Shown: piece after piece, positions 50,687 to 58,640 of the stretch
Layout of the letters: every line of letters starts with the position of its first letter
Numbering within the stretch: the first letter of the stretch is position 1
Origin: a virus
Length of the DNA stretch: 64,000 bases
Strand: one strand, 5' to 3'
Virus record (IMG/VR): IMGVR_UViG_3300048930_001424
Coordinates: 26,257 to 90,256 of that record
Translations under genes and position numbers: made by a program
Notes under the pieces: generated by a model
Database searches by the model: none
What the model saw: only the letters and a program-made list of their open reading frames with translations
Told to the model about the DNA's origin: nothing

Positions 50687-50880
50687 ACCCCCGCGTGCCA
50701 GCCCGCCCTGCCAAGCCGCTCCCCCAGCCGCGCGGGCTCACCTGCCCCCGGTGCGGATGCCGCCACTTCGACGTGCTCTACACACGCGCGGCTGGGGGGG
50801 CCAGCGGTGCGATCCGCCGCCGGCGTTCGTGCCGGCATTGCGGTCGGCGGATCACGACCGTCGAGCGCCCCATCGAGTGA
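50683..50880 (+). CDS. Small zinc-ribbon protein
   Basis: The 65-residue basic protein has CPRCGC and CRHCG pairs and ends RRITTVERP, like the zinc ribbon of the NrdR repressor without its ATP-cone. GTG 50683 overlaps the terminase stop (GTGA) behind AGGAG. It may bind DNA or aid packaging. Confidence 0.7.
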   Translation: MNPRVPARPAKPLPQPRGLTCPRCGCRHFDVLYTRAAGGASGAIRRRRSCRHCGRRITTVERPIE

Positions 50881-50923
50881 CCGGGTCTACCCGTAGACCG
50901 TTTCAGCCACATTGCTATCGCAC

Positions 50924-50964
50924 GCGCGACAACACACCGGCTGGAGCAGAGGGGTACTGGCGTG
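50924..50964 (+). promoter_or_regulatory. Two-block leader element, copy 2
   Basis: GCGCGACAA at 50924-50932, 13 bases, then GCAGAGGGGTACTGGCGTG at 50946-50964. The final GTG is the start of the next gene. Same spacing as the copies at 31424 and 37943. It heads the portal-capsid block. Confidence 0.65.
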
Positions 50965-51171
50965 CCACCGGACCCCGACCCCAACCTTGAGCAGGCCATC
51001 CGCGACAACGCGTCGCAGCCCGCCAAGGCGTCGGTGGATGGCCAATCTGTGGAGCAGCACCCGCTGAAGGACCAGATCGAGGCCGACCGCTACCTCGCGT
51101 CCAAGGACGCCGCGAGGAAGCCCGGCCTCGGCATCAAGTTCGCCAAGATCGTCCCTCCCGGCTCCGTCTGA
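50962..51171 (+). CDS. Hypothetical small protein before the portal gene (69 aa)
   Basis: A 69-residue charged protein (MPPDPDPNLEQAIRDNAS, ending IKFAKIVPPGSV). Its GTG start is the last part of the two-block leader element. The position between terminase and portal is where phages often carry a head-tail joining or gpW-like protein, but no motif supports that call. Confidence 0.6.
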   Translation: MPPDPDPNLEQAIRDNASQPAKASVDGQSVEQHPLKDQIEADRYLASKDAARKPGLGIKFAKIVPPGSV

Positions 51172-51188
51172 GTTTCACCGTACCCCCG

Positions 51189-52766
51189 ATGCTCAAAGCC
51201 ATTGCCAACCTCCTGAGCCGAAACGGCCGCCCCCACTCCACCGCCGAGCGGAGCACGGACGCTCCGCGCGGCGGTGGTCGCCCGCGCCGGTTCGTGGTGG
51301 CGAAGTTCGACTCGGCGCAGACCACGCCCGACAACCGCAAGCACTGGGCGAACGCGGACGGCCTCTCGCCCAACGCCGCGGTGAACCCCGAAGTCCGGCG
51401 CACCCTCCGGAACCGCGCCCGGTACGAGGTCGCCAACAACTCCTACGCCAAGGGCATCGCCCTCACGCTTGCCAACGACACCATCGGCACCGGTCCCCGG
51501 CTGCAGATGCTGACCGAGGACGCAGACGCAAACGCCCGGATCGAGGACGCGTTCGAGCAGTGGTCCCGGGCCGTGGACCTTGCGGGCAAGCTGCGGACGA
51601 TGCGGCTCGCCCGGGCCGAGAGCGGCGAGGCATTCGCGCTCCTGGTCAACAACCCCGCGATCGCGTCGTGGGGGTCGCCCGTGTCGCTGGACCTCAAGCT
51701 CATCGAGGCGGACCAGGTCTGCACGCCGCTCCTGCGGCGCGGGCGCACGGACGAGGTCGATGGGATCGTGCTCGACCAGTGGGGCAACCCGTCCGCCTAC
51801 CGCGTTCTCAAGCGGCACCCTGGCGACAGCGGCCTTCTCCGCGCCCCCATCGACGACCTCACCGCCTACGACACGTTCGCCGCGTCGGCCGTTGTGCACT
51901 ACTTCCGCGCCGATCGGCCGGGCCAGCTCCGCGGCATCCCCGACATCACGCCGGCGCTCCCGCTGTTCGCGCAGCTCCGCCGGTATACGCTGGCAACCAT
52001 CGCGGCCGCCGAGACCGCTGCGAACTTCGCGGCCGTCATCTACACCGATGCTCCGCCCAACGGCGAGGCCGATCCGCTCGAACCGATGGACGAGGTCGAG
52101 CTCGAGCAGCGGCTGGCGACGGTGCTCCCCGGAGGCTGGAAGCTCGGGCAGGTCCACGCCGAGCAGCCGACGACCACGTTCGGCGAGTTCAAGCGTGAGA
52201 TCCTCAACGAGATCGCCCGCTGTCTGAACATGCCGTTCAACGTCGCGGCGGGGAACTCCTCGGGTTACAACTACGCCAGCGGCCGCCTGGACCACCAGGT
52301 GTACTTCAAGAGCCTGCGCGTCGATCAGCACCACCTGCAGCTCGCCGTGCTCGACCGCATTCTCACCGCCTGGCTCAACGAGGCCGTGCTGGTTGAGGGC
52401 TTGCTCCCGCAATCGATGCGACAGCGCGGCGCGGCCTTGCCCGCGCACGCATGGTTCTGGGATGGCGTCGAGCATGTCGATCCCGCCAAGGAAGCGACCG
52501 CGCAGGCCACGCGCCTGGCCAACCACACGACCACGCTTGCGGCCGAGTTCGCCCGCCAGGGACGCGACTGGGAGCAGGAGCTCCGCCAGCGCGCCAAAGA
52601 GCTCGTGCTCATGGATGAACTCGGCCTGGCCCCCGCCCCCACGCCCCCCACGCCCCCCACGGCTCCCGCGGGCAGTGCGCCCGCACCCAAAGAGGACGAC
52701 ACCCATGGCAACGAAGACCCCGACCGCTCCGAAGACCCGACTCGCGCCCAAGCGTCTGTGGCTTGA
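51189..52766 (+). CDS. Phage portal protein (lambda gpB family)
   Basis: The 525-residue protein follows the lambda-type portal plan: NPEVRRTLRNRARYEVANNSYAKGIALTLANDTIG at the front, a YRVLKRHPGD strand pair, and RCLNMPFNVAAGNSSGYNYASGR in the stem/clip part. The C-terminal tail is Pro/Ala-rich. It forms the dodecameric ring through which DNA enters the head. Its last 62 bases overlap the capsid gene in another frame. Confidence 0.9.
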   Translation: MLKAIANLLSRNGRPHSTAERSTDAPRGGGRPRRFVVAKFDSAQTTPDNRKHWANADGLSPNAAVNPEVRRTLRNRARYEVANNSYAKGIALTLANDTIGTGPRLQMLTEDADANARIEDAFEQWSRAVDLAGKLRTMRLARAESGEAFALLVNNPAIASWGSPVSLDLKLIEADQVCTPLLRRGRTDEVDGIVLDQWGNPSAYRVLKRHPGDSGLLRAPIDDLTAYDTFAASAVVHYFRADRPGQLRGIPDITPALPLFAQLRRYTLATIAAAETAANFAAVIYTDAPPNGEADPLEPMDEVELEQRLATVLPGGWKLGQVHAEQPTTTFGEFKREILNEIARCLNMPFNVAAGNSSGYNYASGRLDHQVYFKSLRVDQHHLQLAVLDRILTAWLNEAVLVEGLLPQSMRQRGAALPAHAWFWDGVEHVDPAKEATAQATRLANHTTTLAAEFARQGRDWEQELRQRAKELVLMDELGLAPAPTPPTPPTAPAGSAPAPKEDDTHGNEDPDRSEDPTRAQASVA

Positions 52767-54711
52767 GGCCGCCGCCACTCACCCCGCGCCCGCGGGCACC
52801 TCTCCGCTCACGCTGACCGGCACGGCCGAGATCACCGCCATCGCCGCCGGCGCCGGCGGGACGGACGGCGAGAAGGCGCTCCCACGCTTCAAGATGCTCG
52901 CGTACACCGGCGGAGCGATGCGCGTCGCCGGGTGGCGTCACCCTGTGGTGCTCGACCTCGCGGGGCTCTCGGTGCCATCGCAAAACCGGCCGATCCGGTT
53001 CGCCCATGATCCCGCCGCGGGTGTCGGGCACACGGATGCGATCCGGGTCGAGGGCGGGCAGCTCGTGGCCACCGGCGTGATCTCGCGCGACACGGCGACC
53101 GCCCGCGAGGTGGTCGCGTCGTCTCGGAACGGGTTCCCCTGGCAGGCCTCGGTAGGTGCCAGCGTCGAGGAGTTTGAGTTCATCCGCGAGTCGCAGAAGG
53201 CGATCGTGAACGGGCTGGAGTTCTCCGGCCCCATCAACGTGGTCCGCAAGGCCACGCTCGGCGAGATCAGCTTTGTGGATCTCGGTGCCGACGGGCGCAC
53301 CAGCGCCTCCATCGCCGCCCAGCAGGGCGGGGGCGGCGGTGGGGGTGATGGCGGCGGTCCGACCGGCGGTGACGCCGATCCTGTGCCGGGGGCGAGTGCT
53401 GCCGCGCTCCGCGCCGAGGCCCTCGCCGAGACCAGCCGCATCGCGGCCGTGCGGAAGATCTGCGCCGGCAAGCATCTCGACATCGAGGCCCAGGCCATCC
53501 GCGACGGATGGGATGCCACACGCACCGAGCTGGAAGTGCTCCGCGCCAGCCGCCCCCAGGCCCCGGCCATCCACGCGCCCGATACGAGCATCACCGGCGA
53601 GGTCCTGGAGGCCGCATGCTTCCAGAGCGCCAAGCTCGAGGGACTCGACAAGGTTTGCTCGGCGCAGGCGCTGGAGGTCGCGTCAAAGCGGTTCCAGAGC
53701 GGGCTGGGCCTGCAGGAACTGCTCATCGAGGCCGCGATCGCCAACGGGTACACGGGCCGGACCTTCCGCGACAGCCGCCGCGTCCTCGAGGCCGCGTTCG
53801 GGCGAGGCATTGAGGCGGGGATGACCATCATCGATGTCGGCGGGATCCTCTCCAACGTCGCCAACAAGTTCTTGCTCGAGGGCTTCTTCAGCGTCGAGCG
53901 GGTGTGGCGGAGCATCTGCGCCGTCCGCAACGTGTCGGACTTCAAGACGGTCACGAGTTACCGGCTTGTCGGCAAGGACCAGTACGAGCAGGTCGCCCCC
54001 GGCGGTGAGCTCAAGCACGGCACACTGGGCGAGGAAACCTACAGCAACAAGGCCGACACCTACGGCCTGATGCTGGCGATCGACCGCCGCGACATCATCA
54101 ACGACGACCTGGGCGCCATCACCACCGTGCCCCGGAAGCTCGGCCGCGGGTCGGGCCTCAAGATCAACGACGTGTTCTGGACGGCGTTCATGAACAACGC
54201 CGCGTTCTTCTCCGTCGGCAACAAGAACTTCATCTCGGGCGCGGACACGGCGCTCGGCATCGACGGCCTCACCAAGGGCGAGGTCACGTTCATGGACCTG
54301 GTGGACTCGGATGGCAAGCCCACGGGCGTCATGCCGTCGATCCTCCTGGTGCCGACGGCGCTTTCGGCGGTGGGCACGCAGCTCTACAAGAGCGTGGAGA
54401 TGCGCGACACCACGGCGAACACCAAGTTCCCCGTGGCCAACCCGCACCAGGGCAAGTTCCGCATCGAGGTCAGCCGCTACCTGTCCAACGCGCTCTACAC
54501 CGGCAACTCGGCCAAGGCGTGGTACCTCCTCGCCGACCCGAGCGACCTGCCGGTCATCGAGATGGCGTTCCTCAACGGGCAGGAGGCCCCGACCATCGAG
54601 ACCTCCGACGCGGACTTCAGCCAGCTCGGCGTGCGGATGCGCGGGTACCACGACTTCGGCGTCGCGCTGCAGGACCCCCGCGGCGGCGTGAAGAGCAAGG
54701 GCGAGGTGTAA
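52705..54711 (+). CDS. Fused prohead protease and major capsid protein
   Basis: The 668-residue protein joins two functions. Residues about 55-200 read as a prohead protease (FKMLAYTGGAMRVAGW, IRFAHDPAAGVGHTDAI, WQASVGASVEEFE), then a Gly/Asp-rich linker and coiled coil, and from about residue 370 a Mu gpT-like major capsid part (IDVGGILSNVANKFLLEGF, DDLGAITTVPRKLGRGSG). Self-cleavage between them after assembly is expected. ATG 52705 lies inside the end of the portal gene. Usually these are two genes; fused forms are known in some phages. Confidence 0.82.
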   Translation: MATKTPTAPKTRLAPKRLWLEAAATHPAPAGTSPLTLTGTAEITAIAAGAGGTDGEKALPRFKMLAYTGGAMRVAGWRHPVVLDLAGLSVPSQNRPIRFAHDPAAGVGHTDAIRVEGGQLVATGVISRDTATAREVVASSRNGFPWQASVGASVEEFEFIRESQKAIVNGLEFSGPINVVRKATLGEISFVDLGADGRTSASIAAQQGGGGGGGDGGGPTGGDADPVPGASAAALRAEALAETSRIAAVRKICAGKHLDIEAQAIRDGWDATRTELEVLRASRPQAPAIHAPDTSITGEVLEAACFQSAKLEGLDKVCSAQALEVASKRFQSGLGLQELLIEAAIANGYTGRTFRDSRRVLEAAFGRGIEAGMTIIDVGGILSNVANKFLLEGFFSVERVWRSICAVRNVSDFKTVTSYRLVGKDQYEQVAPGGELKHGTLGEETYSNKADTYGLMLAIDRRDIINDDLGAITTVPRKLGRGSGLKINDVFWTAFMNNAAFFSVGNKNFISGADTALGIDGLTKGEVTFMDLVDSDGKPTGVMPSILLVPTALSAVGTQLYKSVEMRDTTANTKFPVANPHQGKFRIEVSRYLSNALYTGNSAKAWYLLADPSDLPVIEMAFLNGQEAPTIETSDADFSQLGVRMRGYHDFGVALQDPRGGVKSKGEV

Positions 54712-54715
54712 GCCC

Positions 54716-55141
54716 ATGGGTGAAGGCGCAGAGATCGGCGGAGGCATTGGCGAAGACGGCCCCGGTGTCATTCCGGGCCAAGGAGAAGGCAGCATGGCAG
54801 CAGGACCGGCAAAGTTTGTGCATGAAGGCGAATCGATCGACTACACCCCGGGCGCGGATGTGCTCACCGGTGCGGTGGTTGTCCAAGCGGAACTCGTGGG
54901 CGTGGCGCAGGGCCCCATCAAGGCGAACCAGCTTGGCTCGCTCGCGGTGTCCGGGGTGTTCGACTTCCCCAAGGCGCTCGGCGCTGGCAGTGCGCTCCCG
55001 GCTGGTAGCAACGCCTACTGGGACGCTGGCGCGCAGAACGCAACCAAGAACGCCGCGGCGGGCGCCAACAAGCTCATCGGCAAGACGGTGAAGACCACCG
55101 TCGACGCCGACACCACCGTCCGCATCCGTCTCCTGCAGTGA
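54716..55141 (+). CDS. DUF2190 capsid-stabilising protein
   Basis: The protein matches DUF2190: AKFVHEGESIDYTPGADVLTGAVV, then GVFDFPKA and WDAGAQNATKNAAAGAN. These trimeric decoration proteins cap and stiffen phage heads. ATG 54794 gives the usual family start (MAAGPAKFVHEG); the upstream ATG at 54716 adds 26 Gly-rich residues and has a weaker ribosome site. I give the longer span and note that the shorter is more likely. Confidence 0.82.
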   Translation: MGEGAEIGGGIGEDGPGVIPGQGEGSMAAGPAKFVHEGESIDYTPGADVLTGAVVVQAELVGVAQGPIKANQLGSLAVSGVFDFPKALGAGSALPAGSNAYWDAGAQNATKNAAAGANKLIGKTVKTTVDADTTVRIRLLQ

Positions 55142-55156
55142 CCGCCGGAGGCATAC

Positions 55157-55537
55157 ATGGGCGACCTGCTCGATCGCGGCTCGGCGTTCCTGGATGACCA
55201 GCGGCACAAGCACATGAGCCGCACCGTGGTGTACCAGCGCGGAACCGAAGCCAAAGAGGTCTTGGCGACCATCGGCAAGACCGAGTTCGAGCAGGCCGAC
55301 GACGCGGGGCTGATTCACCGCGTCGAGTCGCGTGACTTCCTTGTGCGGGCGGCGGACCTTGACCTCGGGGCCGGCCCGATCCTCCCGCGAGCCGGCGACC
55401 AAGTGCGTGAGACGGTCGGAACGCAGGTGTTCGTGTACGAGGTCAACGCGCCGGGCGGGCAGCCGCCGTTCCGGTACAGCGACCCCTACCGCAGGGTTCT
55501 TCGGATTCACACCAAACACATCGGTACGGAGTCGTGA
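55157..55537 (+). CDS. Head-tail joining protein
   Basis: A 126-residue protein starting MGDLLDRGSAFLDDQRHKHMS behind a GGAGG ribosome site. Size, position after DUF2190 and the beta-rich VYQRGTEAKEVLATIG and GDQVRE patterns fit head-tail connector proteins. Its stop overlaps the next start (TGATG). Confidence 0.65.
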   Translation: MGDLLDRGSAFLDDQRHKHMSRTVVYQRGTEAKEVLATIGKTEFEQADDAGLIHRVESRDFLVRAADLDLGAGPILPRAGDQVRETVGTQVFVYEVNAPGGQPPFRYSDPYRRVLRIHTKHIGTES

Positions 55538-55806
55538 TGGCAGAAGGGAATGGACAAAACGGGACGAAGGCGCGGTGGGCGGGGGTGCTCGTCACCATCA
55601 TCCTCGCCGCCGGCGCGATGACGATCCAGTGGGGCGTGGTCACGACCAAGCTCCAGCAGGTCGAGAAGCGGCTCGACGAGTTCATCGGCGAGGCCCGCTC
55701 CATCCGCGCCGACTACCAGGCGATGGAACGGCGTGTGTCCTACCTCGAGGGCAAGGTGGCGGGCCTGAGCGCGGCGGCGGAAGCTGCAAGGGGGGAACGT
55801 CCGTGA
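55537..55806 (+). CDS. Membrane-anchored coiled-coil protein (89 aa)
   Basis: After a short polar start comes one membrane helix (WAGVLVTIILAAGAMTIQW, about residues 14-32) and then a coiled coil (VEKRLDEFIGEARSIRADYQ onward). The plan fits phage holin-accessory or spanin-like proteins. No lysin gene is seen in the window. It overlaps both neighbours by a few bases. Confidence 0.65.
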   Translation: MAEGNGQNGTKARWAGVLVTIILAAGAMTIQWGVVTTKLQQVEKRLDEFIGEARSIRADYQAMERRVSYLEGKVAGLSAAAEAARGERP

Positions 55807-56234
55807 GCACCATCGCCGCCATCGCCGACGCTGTCGCCGCGCACATCAACGCTGGCACATTCTCCCAACCGGTGAATGCCGTGCGGATGTACCAGCCCGC
55901 CTTCACGCTGGAGGACCTGGCGGAACTGCGAGTATCGGTCGTGCCGCGCACCGTCGGCATCGCCGCGGCGAGCCGCGACAGCAGCACGTTCGAGTGCGTC
56001 GTGGATGTGGGCGTGCAGAAGAAGCTGCCCGCAGAGGGCGCCGACTCCGAAATCGATGGGCTGCTCGACCTTGTCGAGGAGATCACCGACCACCTGCGGT
56101 TGAAGCGACTGCCCGATGCGCCCGAGGCGGCGTGGGCCGGGATCGCCCACGAGCCCGTGGTGTCGACCGAGTCGCTCGAGCAGCACCGGGTGTTCACGAG
56201 TGTCCTGAGCATCACCTATCGGGTGCGGAGGTAA
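55803..56234 (+). CDS. Tail completion / minor tail protein
   Basis: A 143-residue protein (MSTIAAIADAVAAHINAGTF) with the strand pattern FECVVDVGVQKKLP and a C-terminal VFTSVLSITYRVRR, as in tail terminator proteins. GTG 55803 overlaps the upstream stop. The call rests on position and pattern. Confidence 0.6.
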   Translation: MSTIAAIADAVAAHINAGTFSQPVNAVRMYQPAFTLEDLAELRVSVVPRTVGIAAASRDSSTFECVVDVGVQKKLPAEGADSEIDGLLDLVEEITDHLRLKRLPDAPEAAWAGIAHEPVVSTESLEQHRVFTSVLSITYRVRR

Positions 56235-56236
56235 CC

Positions 56237-56494
56237 GTGCGGAACATCGTGCTCCTCAAGGTCGAGCTGTCCGAGGAACTCAAGCCGCTCTCCGACGAGC
56301 GTCTGGTTGCCACATTCACGCTGGTCGCCTCGGAGAAGAACACGCAAGACGCGATTCTTGCGGATGGGAAGGGGCCGGAGGTGGACCTCCCTGCGGGCAT
56401 GCAGTTCCGCTTCGAGCGGGTCGACCTCAACGAGCTTCTGGTGCGGAGCAAGGCGGGCGAGGTGGTGTTCGTGGTGGGCCACACGGCCGGGTGA
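56237..56494 (+). CDS. Small tail-region protein (85 aa)
   Basis: An 85-residue protein with alternating hydrophobic strands (VRNIVLLKVELS, LVATFTLVAS, EVVFVVGHTAG), starting at GTG 56237 just after the tail completion gene. Family unknown; it is likely a structural part of the tail. Confidence 0.6.
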   Translation: MRNIVLLKVELSEELKPLSDERLVATFTLVASEKNTQDAILADGKGPEVDLPAGMQFRFERVDLNELLVRSKAGEVVFVVGHTAG

Positions 56495-56515
56495 GACGGA
56501 TCAAGGAGAACGACA

Positions 56516-56944
56516 ATGGCGATCAAACTCGGCATGGAAGCCAAGCTCCTCTACAAGACCGGCGGTCAGGCCGGCGGCGGAGCGTGGACCGAACTCGGCA
56601 ACACCCGCGACGTCACCCTGAACCTGGAGGCGGGCGAGGCGGACGTAACGACCCGCGCCAACAGCGGGTGGCGGGCAACTGTCGCCACACTCAAGGAGGC
56701 CAGCGTCGACTTCGAGATGGTCTGGGACACCGCGGACGCCGGGTTCACGGCCATCAAGAACGCCTTCTTCAACAACGCGCCCATTGGCCTGCAGATTCTC
56801 GACGAGACCAGCGGACAGGGTTTGCAGGCGGACTTTTCCATCACCAACTTCTCGCGGAACGAGGCGCTCGAGGAGGCGATCACGGTGTCGGTCACGGCGA
56901 AGGTGACGTACTCGGCGACGGCGCCTTCGTGGATCGGCGGCTGA
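56516..56944 (+). CDS. Phage tail tube protein
   Basis: A 142-residue protein (MAIKLGMEAKLLYK, TTRANSGWRATVATLKEASVDFEMVWD, QADFSITNFSRNEALEEAITVSVTAK) with the beta-rich plan of major tail tube proteins. AAGGAG precedes the ATG. Followed by the tail chaperone and tape measure in the normal order. Confidence 0.78.
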   Translation: MAIKLGMEAKLLYKTGGQAGGGAWTELGNTRDVTLNLEAGEADVTTRANSGWRATVATLKEASVDFEMVWDTADAGFTAIKNAFFNNAPIGLQILDETSGQGLQADFSITNFSRNEALEEAITVSVTAKVTYSATAPSWIGG

Positions 56945-56972
56945 ACCTCGCACGCAACTCACGGAGGCACGG

Positions 56973-57476
56973 ATGCGGTCATTCAAAGACAACCAGGGAC
57001 GGCAGTGGTCGGTCGAGATCAACGTCACCGCCATCAAGCGCGTGCGCGGCCTCACCGGCGAGGACTTGATGCAGGTCATCGAGGGGACGCTGATCGAGAA
57101 GCTGATCCGCGATCCCGTCCTGCTCTGCGACGTGGTCTACGCCATCTGCAAGCCCGAGGCCGACGCGCGCAGCGTGTCCGATGAAGACTTCGGCAAGGCG
57201 ATGGCGGGCGACGCCATCGAAGCCGCGACGACGGCGGTGCTGGAGGAACTCGTGGGTTTCTGCCCGAGCCCGAGGGACCGGGCCAACCTCGGGCGGGTGC
57301 TCCAGGCCACGCGGAAAGTGATGGACCGGGCGCGGGACCTGGTGGAGAAGAAGCTGGACAGCGGGGAACTGGATCGGCTGGCGGACCGGCTGCTCTCCGA
57401 GGGATCGGGGGGAGCGACTGCTGGAAGCTCGTCCACCAGTGCGCCGGAATCCTCGGCATCGACCCCGGCCCCCTGA
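56973..57476 (+). CDS. Tail assembly chaperone, gpG-like (zero-frame product)
   Basis: The 167-residue protein has a conserved front (MRSFKDNQGRQWSVEINV, TAIKRVRGLTGEDLMQVIEG) and a helical middle, and ends in a Ser/Ala/Thr/Pro tail that is out of character with the rest. It binds and guides the tape measure. A slippery GGGGGGA at 57407 allows a minus-one shift into the next frame to make the longer gpGT-like form. Confidence 0.82.
   Translation: MRSFKDNQGRQWSVEINVTAIKRVRGLTGEDLMQVIEGTLIEKLIRDPVLLCDVVYAICKPEADARSVSDEDFGKAMAGDAIEAATTAVLEELVGFCPSPRDRANLGRVLQATRKVMDRARDLVEKKLDSGELDRLADRLLSEGSGGATAGSSSTSAPESSASTPAP
57407..57413 (+). promoter_or_regulatory. Minus-one ribosomal frameshift site
   Basis: G-GGG-GGA is read in the zero frame as TCG GGG GGA; both tRNAs can re-pair after slipping back one base. 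The minus-one frame is then open from 57413 to 57709 and codes a conserved-looking domain. Confidence 0.75.
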
Positions 57477-57709
57477 CCCTCCGTGATCTGGTGGCGATGC
57501 TCGACGGCAAGCAGCGCCACCACTGGTCGATCGCATCCGCCGTCATGGCGCTCATCGCCAACATCCACCGCGACCCCAAGCGATCCCGCCGACTCAACCC
57601 CAGCGACTTCGACCCCTTCGCCAAGCGCCAGCGACCCATCCGGGTCGGCGTGTCGGTCCTCAAGGACGTGTTCATCGACGGCAAGATGCCCAAGGAGGCT
57701 CACGGATGA
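57413..57709 (+). CDS. Tail assembly chaperone T-part, made by frameshifting
   Basis: The frame has no ribosome site of its own at the left. It reads WKLVHQCAGILGIDPGPLTL then RDLVAMLDGKQRHHW and IANIHRDPKRSRRLNPSDFDP, the typical T-domain of tail chaperone pairs. An ATG at 57497 would lose the conserved CAGILGIDPGPLTLRDL part. The fusion product 56973-57709 would be about 245 residues. The stop overlaps the lipoprotein start (ATGA). Confidence 0.8.
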   Translation, partial: SDCWKLVHQCAGILGIDPGPLTLRDLVAMLDGKQRHHWSIASAVMALIANIHRDPKRSRRLNPSDFDPFAKRQRPIRVGVSVLKDVFIDGKMPKEAHG

Positions 57710-58194
57710 AGTTCCTCAGTTCACTTTCCACCCGCCACTACGTCTACATCGTCGGCCTGCTGCTCATGGCGCTCGTGCTCACGTCGTGTGCGGGCTTCGA
57801 CCTGGGCGACCTCGTGAAGGTCAAGACCCCCAACACCATCCAGCAGACCACGGGACTGCCGTCCACGCTCAGCCTGAACGAGGCCGAGGTCGAGTACCAG
57901 AACTGGTTCAACCAGACGCAGACGACCGGCGCGCAGTGGAAAGGCAACATCGAGAAGGCCGGCGAGCTCCGCGGCCTGTTCAGCCAGCTCACGCTGTCGG
58001 CCCTCGACACCGTCGGGCCGACGGTCGCGGGCTTGCCCGTGCTCGGCCCGGCGCTGCCGGCGCTCACCGGCATCGTCGGCTTGTTCATCGGCTCGGGCCG
58101 GCTCCGCAAGGAGAAGGAGGCGTCGTTCAACAAGGGCCTGGAGAAGGGCAGCGGCCTCGCCGGCGGCCCCCCCAGCGGCGGGAGCGACGTGTGA
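57706..58194 (+). CDS. Phage lipoprotein with C-terminal membrane segment
   Basis: The 162-residue protein starts with a signal peptide and a lipobox LTSC (Cys28), followed by an exported part and a hydrophobic stretch (VAGLPVLGPALPALTGIVGLFIG, residues about 106-128). A lipoprotein in the tail block may help superinfection exclusion or lysis. No family recognised. Confidence 0.7.
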   Translation: MKFLSSLSTRHYVYIVGLLLMALVLTSCAGFDLGDLVKVKTPNTIQQTTGLPSTLSLNEAEVEYQNWFNQTQTTGAQWKGNIEKAGELRGLFSQLTLSALDTVGPTVAGLPVLGPALPALTGIVGLFIGSGRLRKEKEASFNKGLEKGSGLAGGPPSGGSDV

Positions 58195-58637
58195 TCACCA
58201 TGCGGATCAAGGACATGTTCTTCGACCGCGCGGCGGTGGTCCGCGCGGTTGATGGGGCCAAGCGGAAGGTGCTCAGCAAGGCCGGCGCGTTCATCCGCAC
58301 GGCGGCCCGAACCAGCATCCGCAAGCGCAAAGGGTCCGCACCCGCGGGCAAGCCGCCCCACTCGCACGAGGGGAGCCTGCGCCGGCTCATCCTCTTCGGG
58401 TACGACAAGACGGCGGACTCCGTAGTTGTCGGGCCGGTGGGCTTCAAGAAGAGCGACCCCCCGGTACCCAACGTCCTCGAGCACGGCGGCGACACCGTCG
58501 TGTTCCGCCGACGGGGCGGACGGCTCACATCGCAGAAGGTCAAGATCGCCGCGCGGCCGTACATGGCCCCGGCGCTGGAGAGGGAGCGGCCGAAGTTGCC
58601 GCTCTTGTGGCGGAACTCCATTCGGAAGGGAGCCTGA
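58191..58637 (+). CDS. HK97 gp10-like tail protein
   Basis: A 148-residue basic protein with KVLSKAGAFIRTAARTSIRKRKG, PHSHEGSLRRLILFGYD and a C-terminal IAARPYMAPALERERPKLPLLW, the signature of HK97 gp10-type tail-completion proteins. GTG 58191 has GGGAG at proper distance and overlaps the upstream stop; an ATG three codons on is the alternative. Confidence 0.75.
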   Translation: MITMRIKDMFFDRAAVVRAVDGAKRKVLSKAGAFIRTAARTSIRKRKGSAPAGKPPHSHEGSLRRLILFGYDKTADSVVVGPVGFKKSDPPVPNVLEHGGDTVVFRRRGGRLTSQKVKIAARPYMAPALERERPKLPLLWRNSIRKGA

Positions 58638-58640
58638 TCG

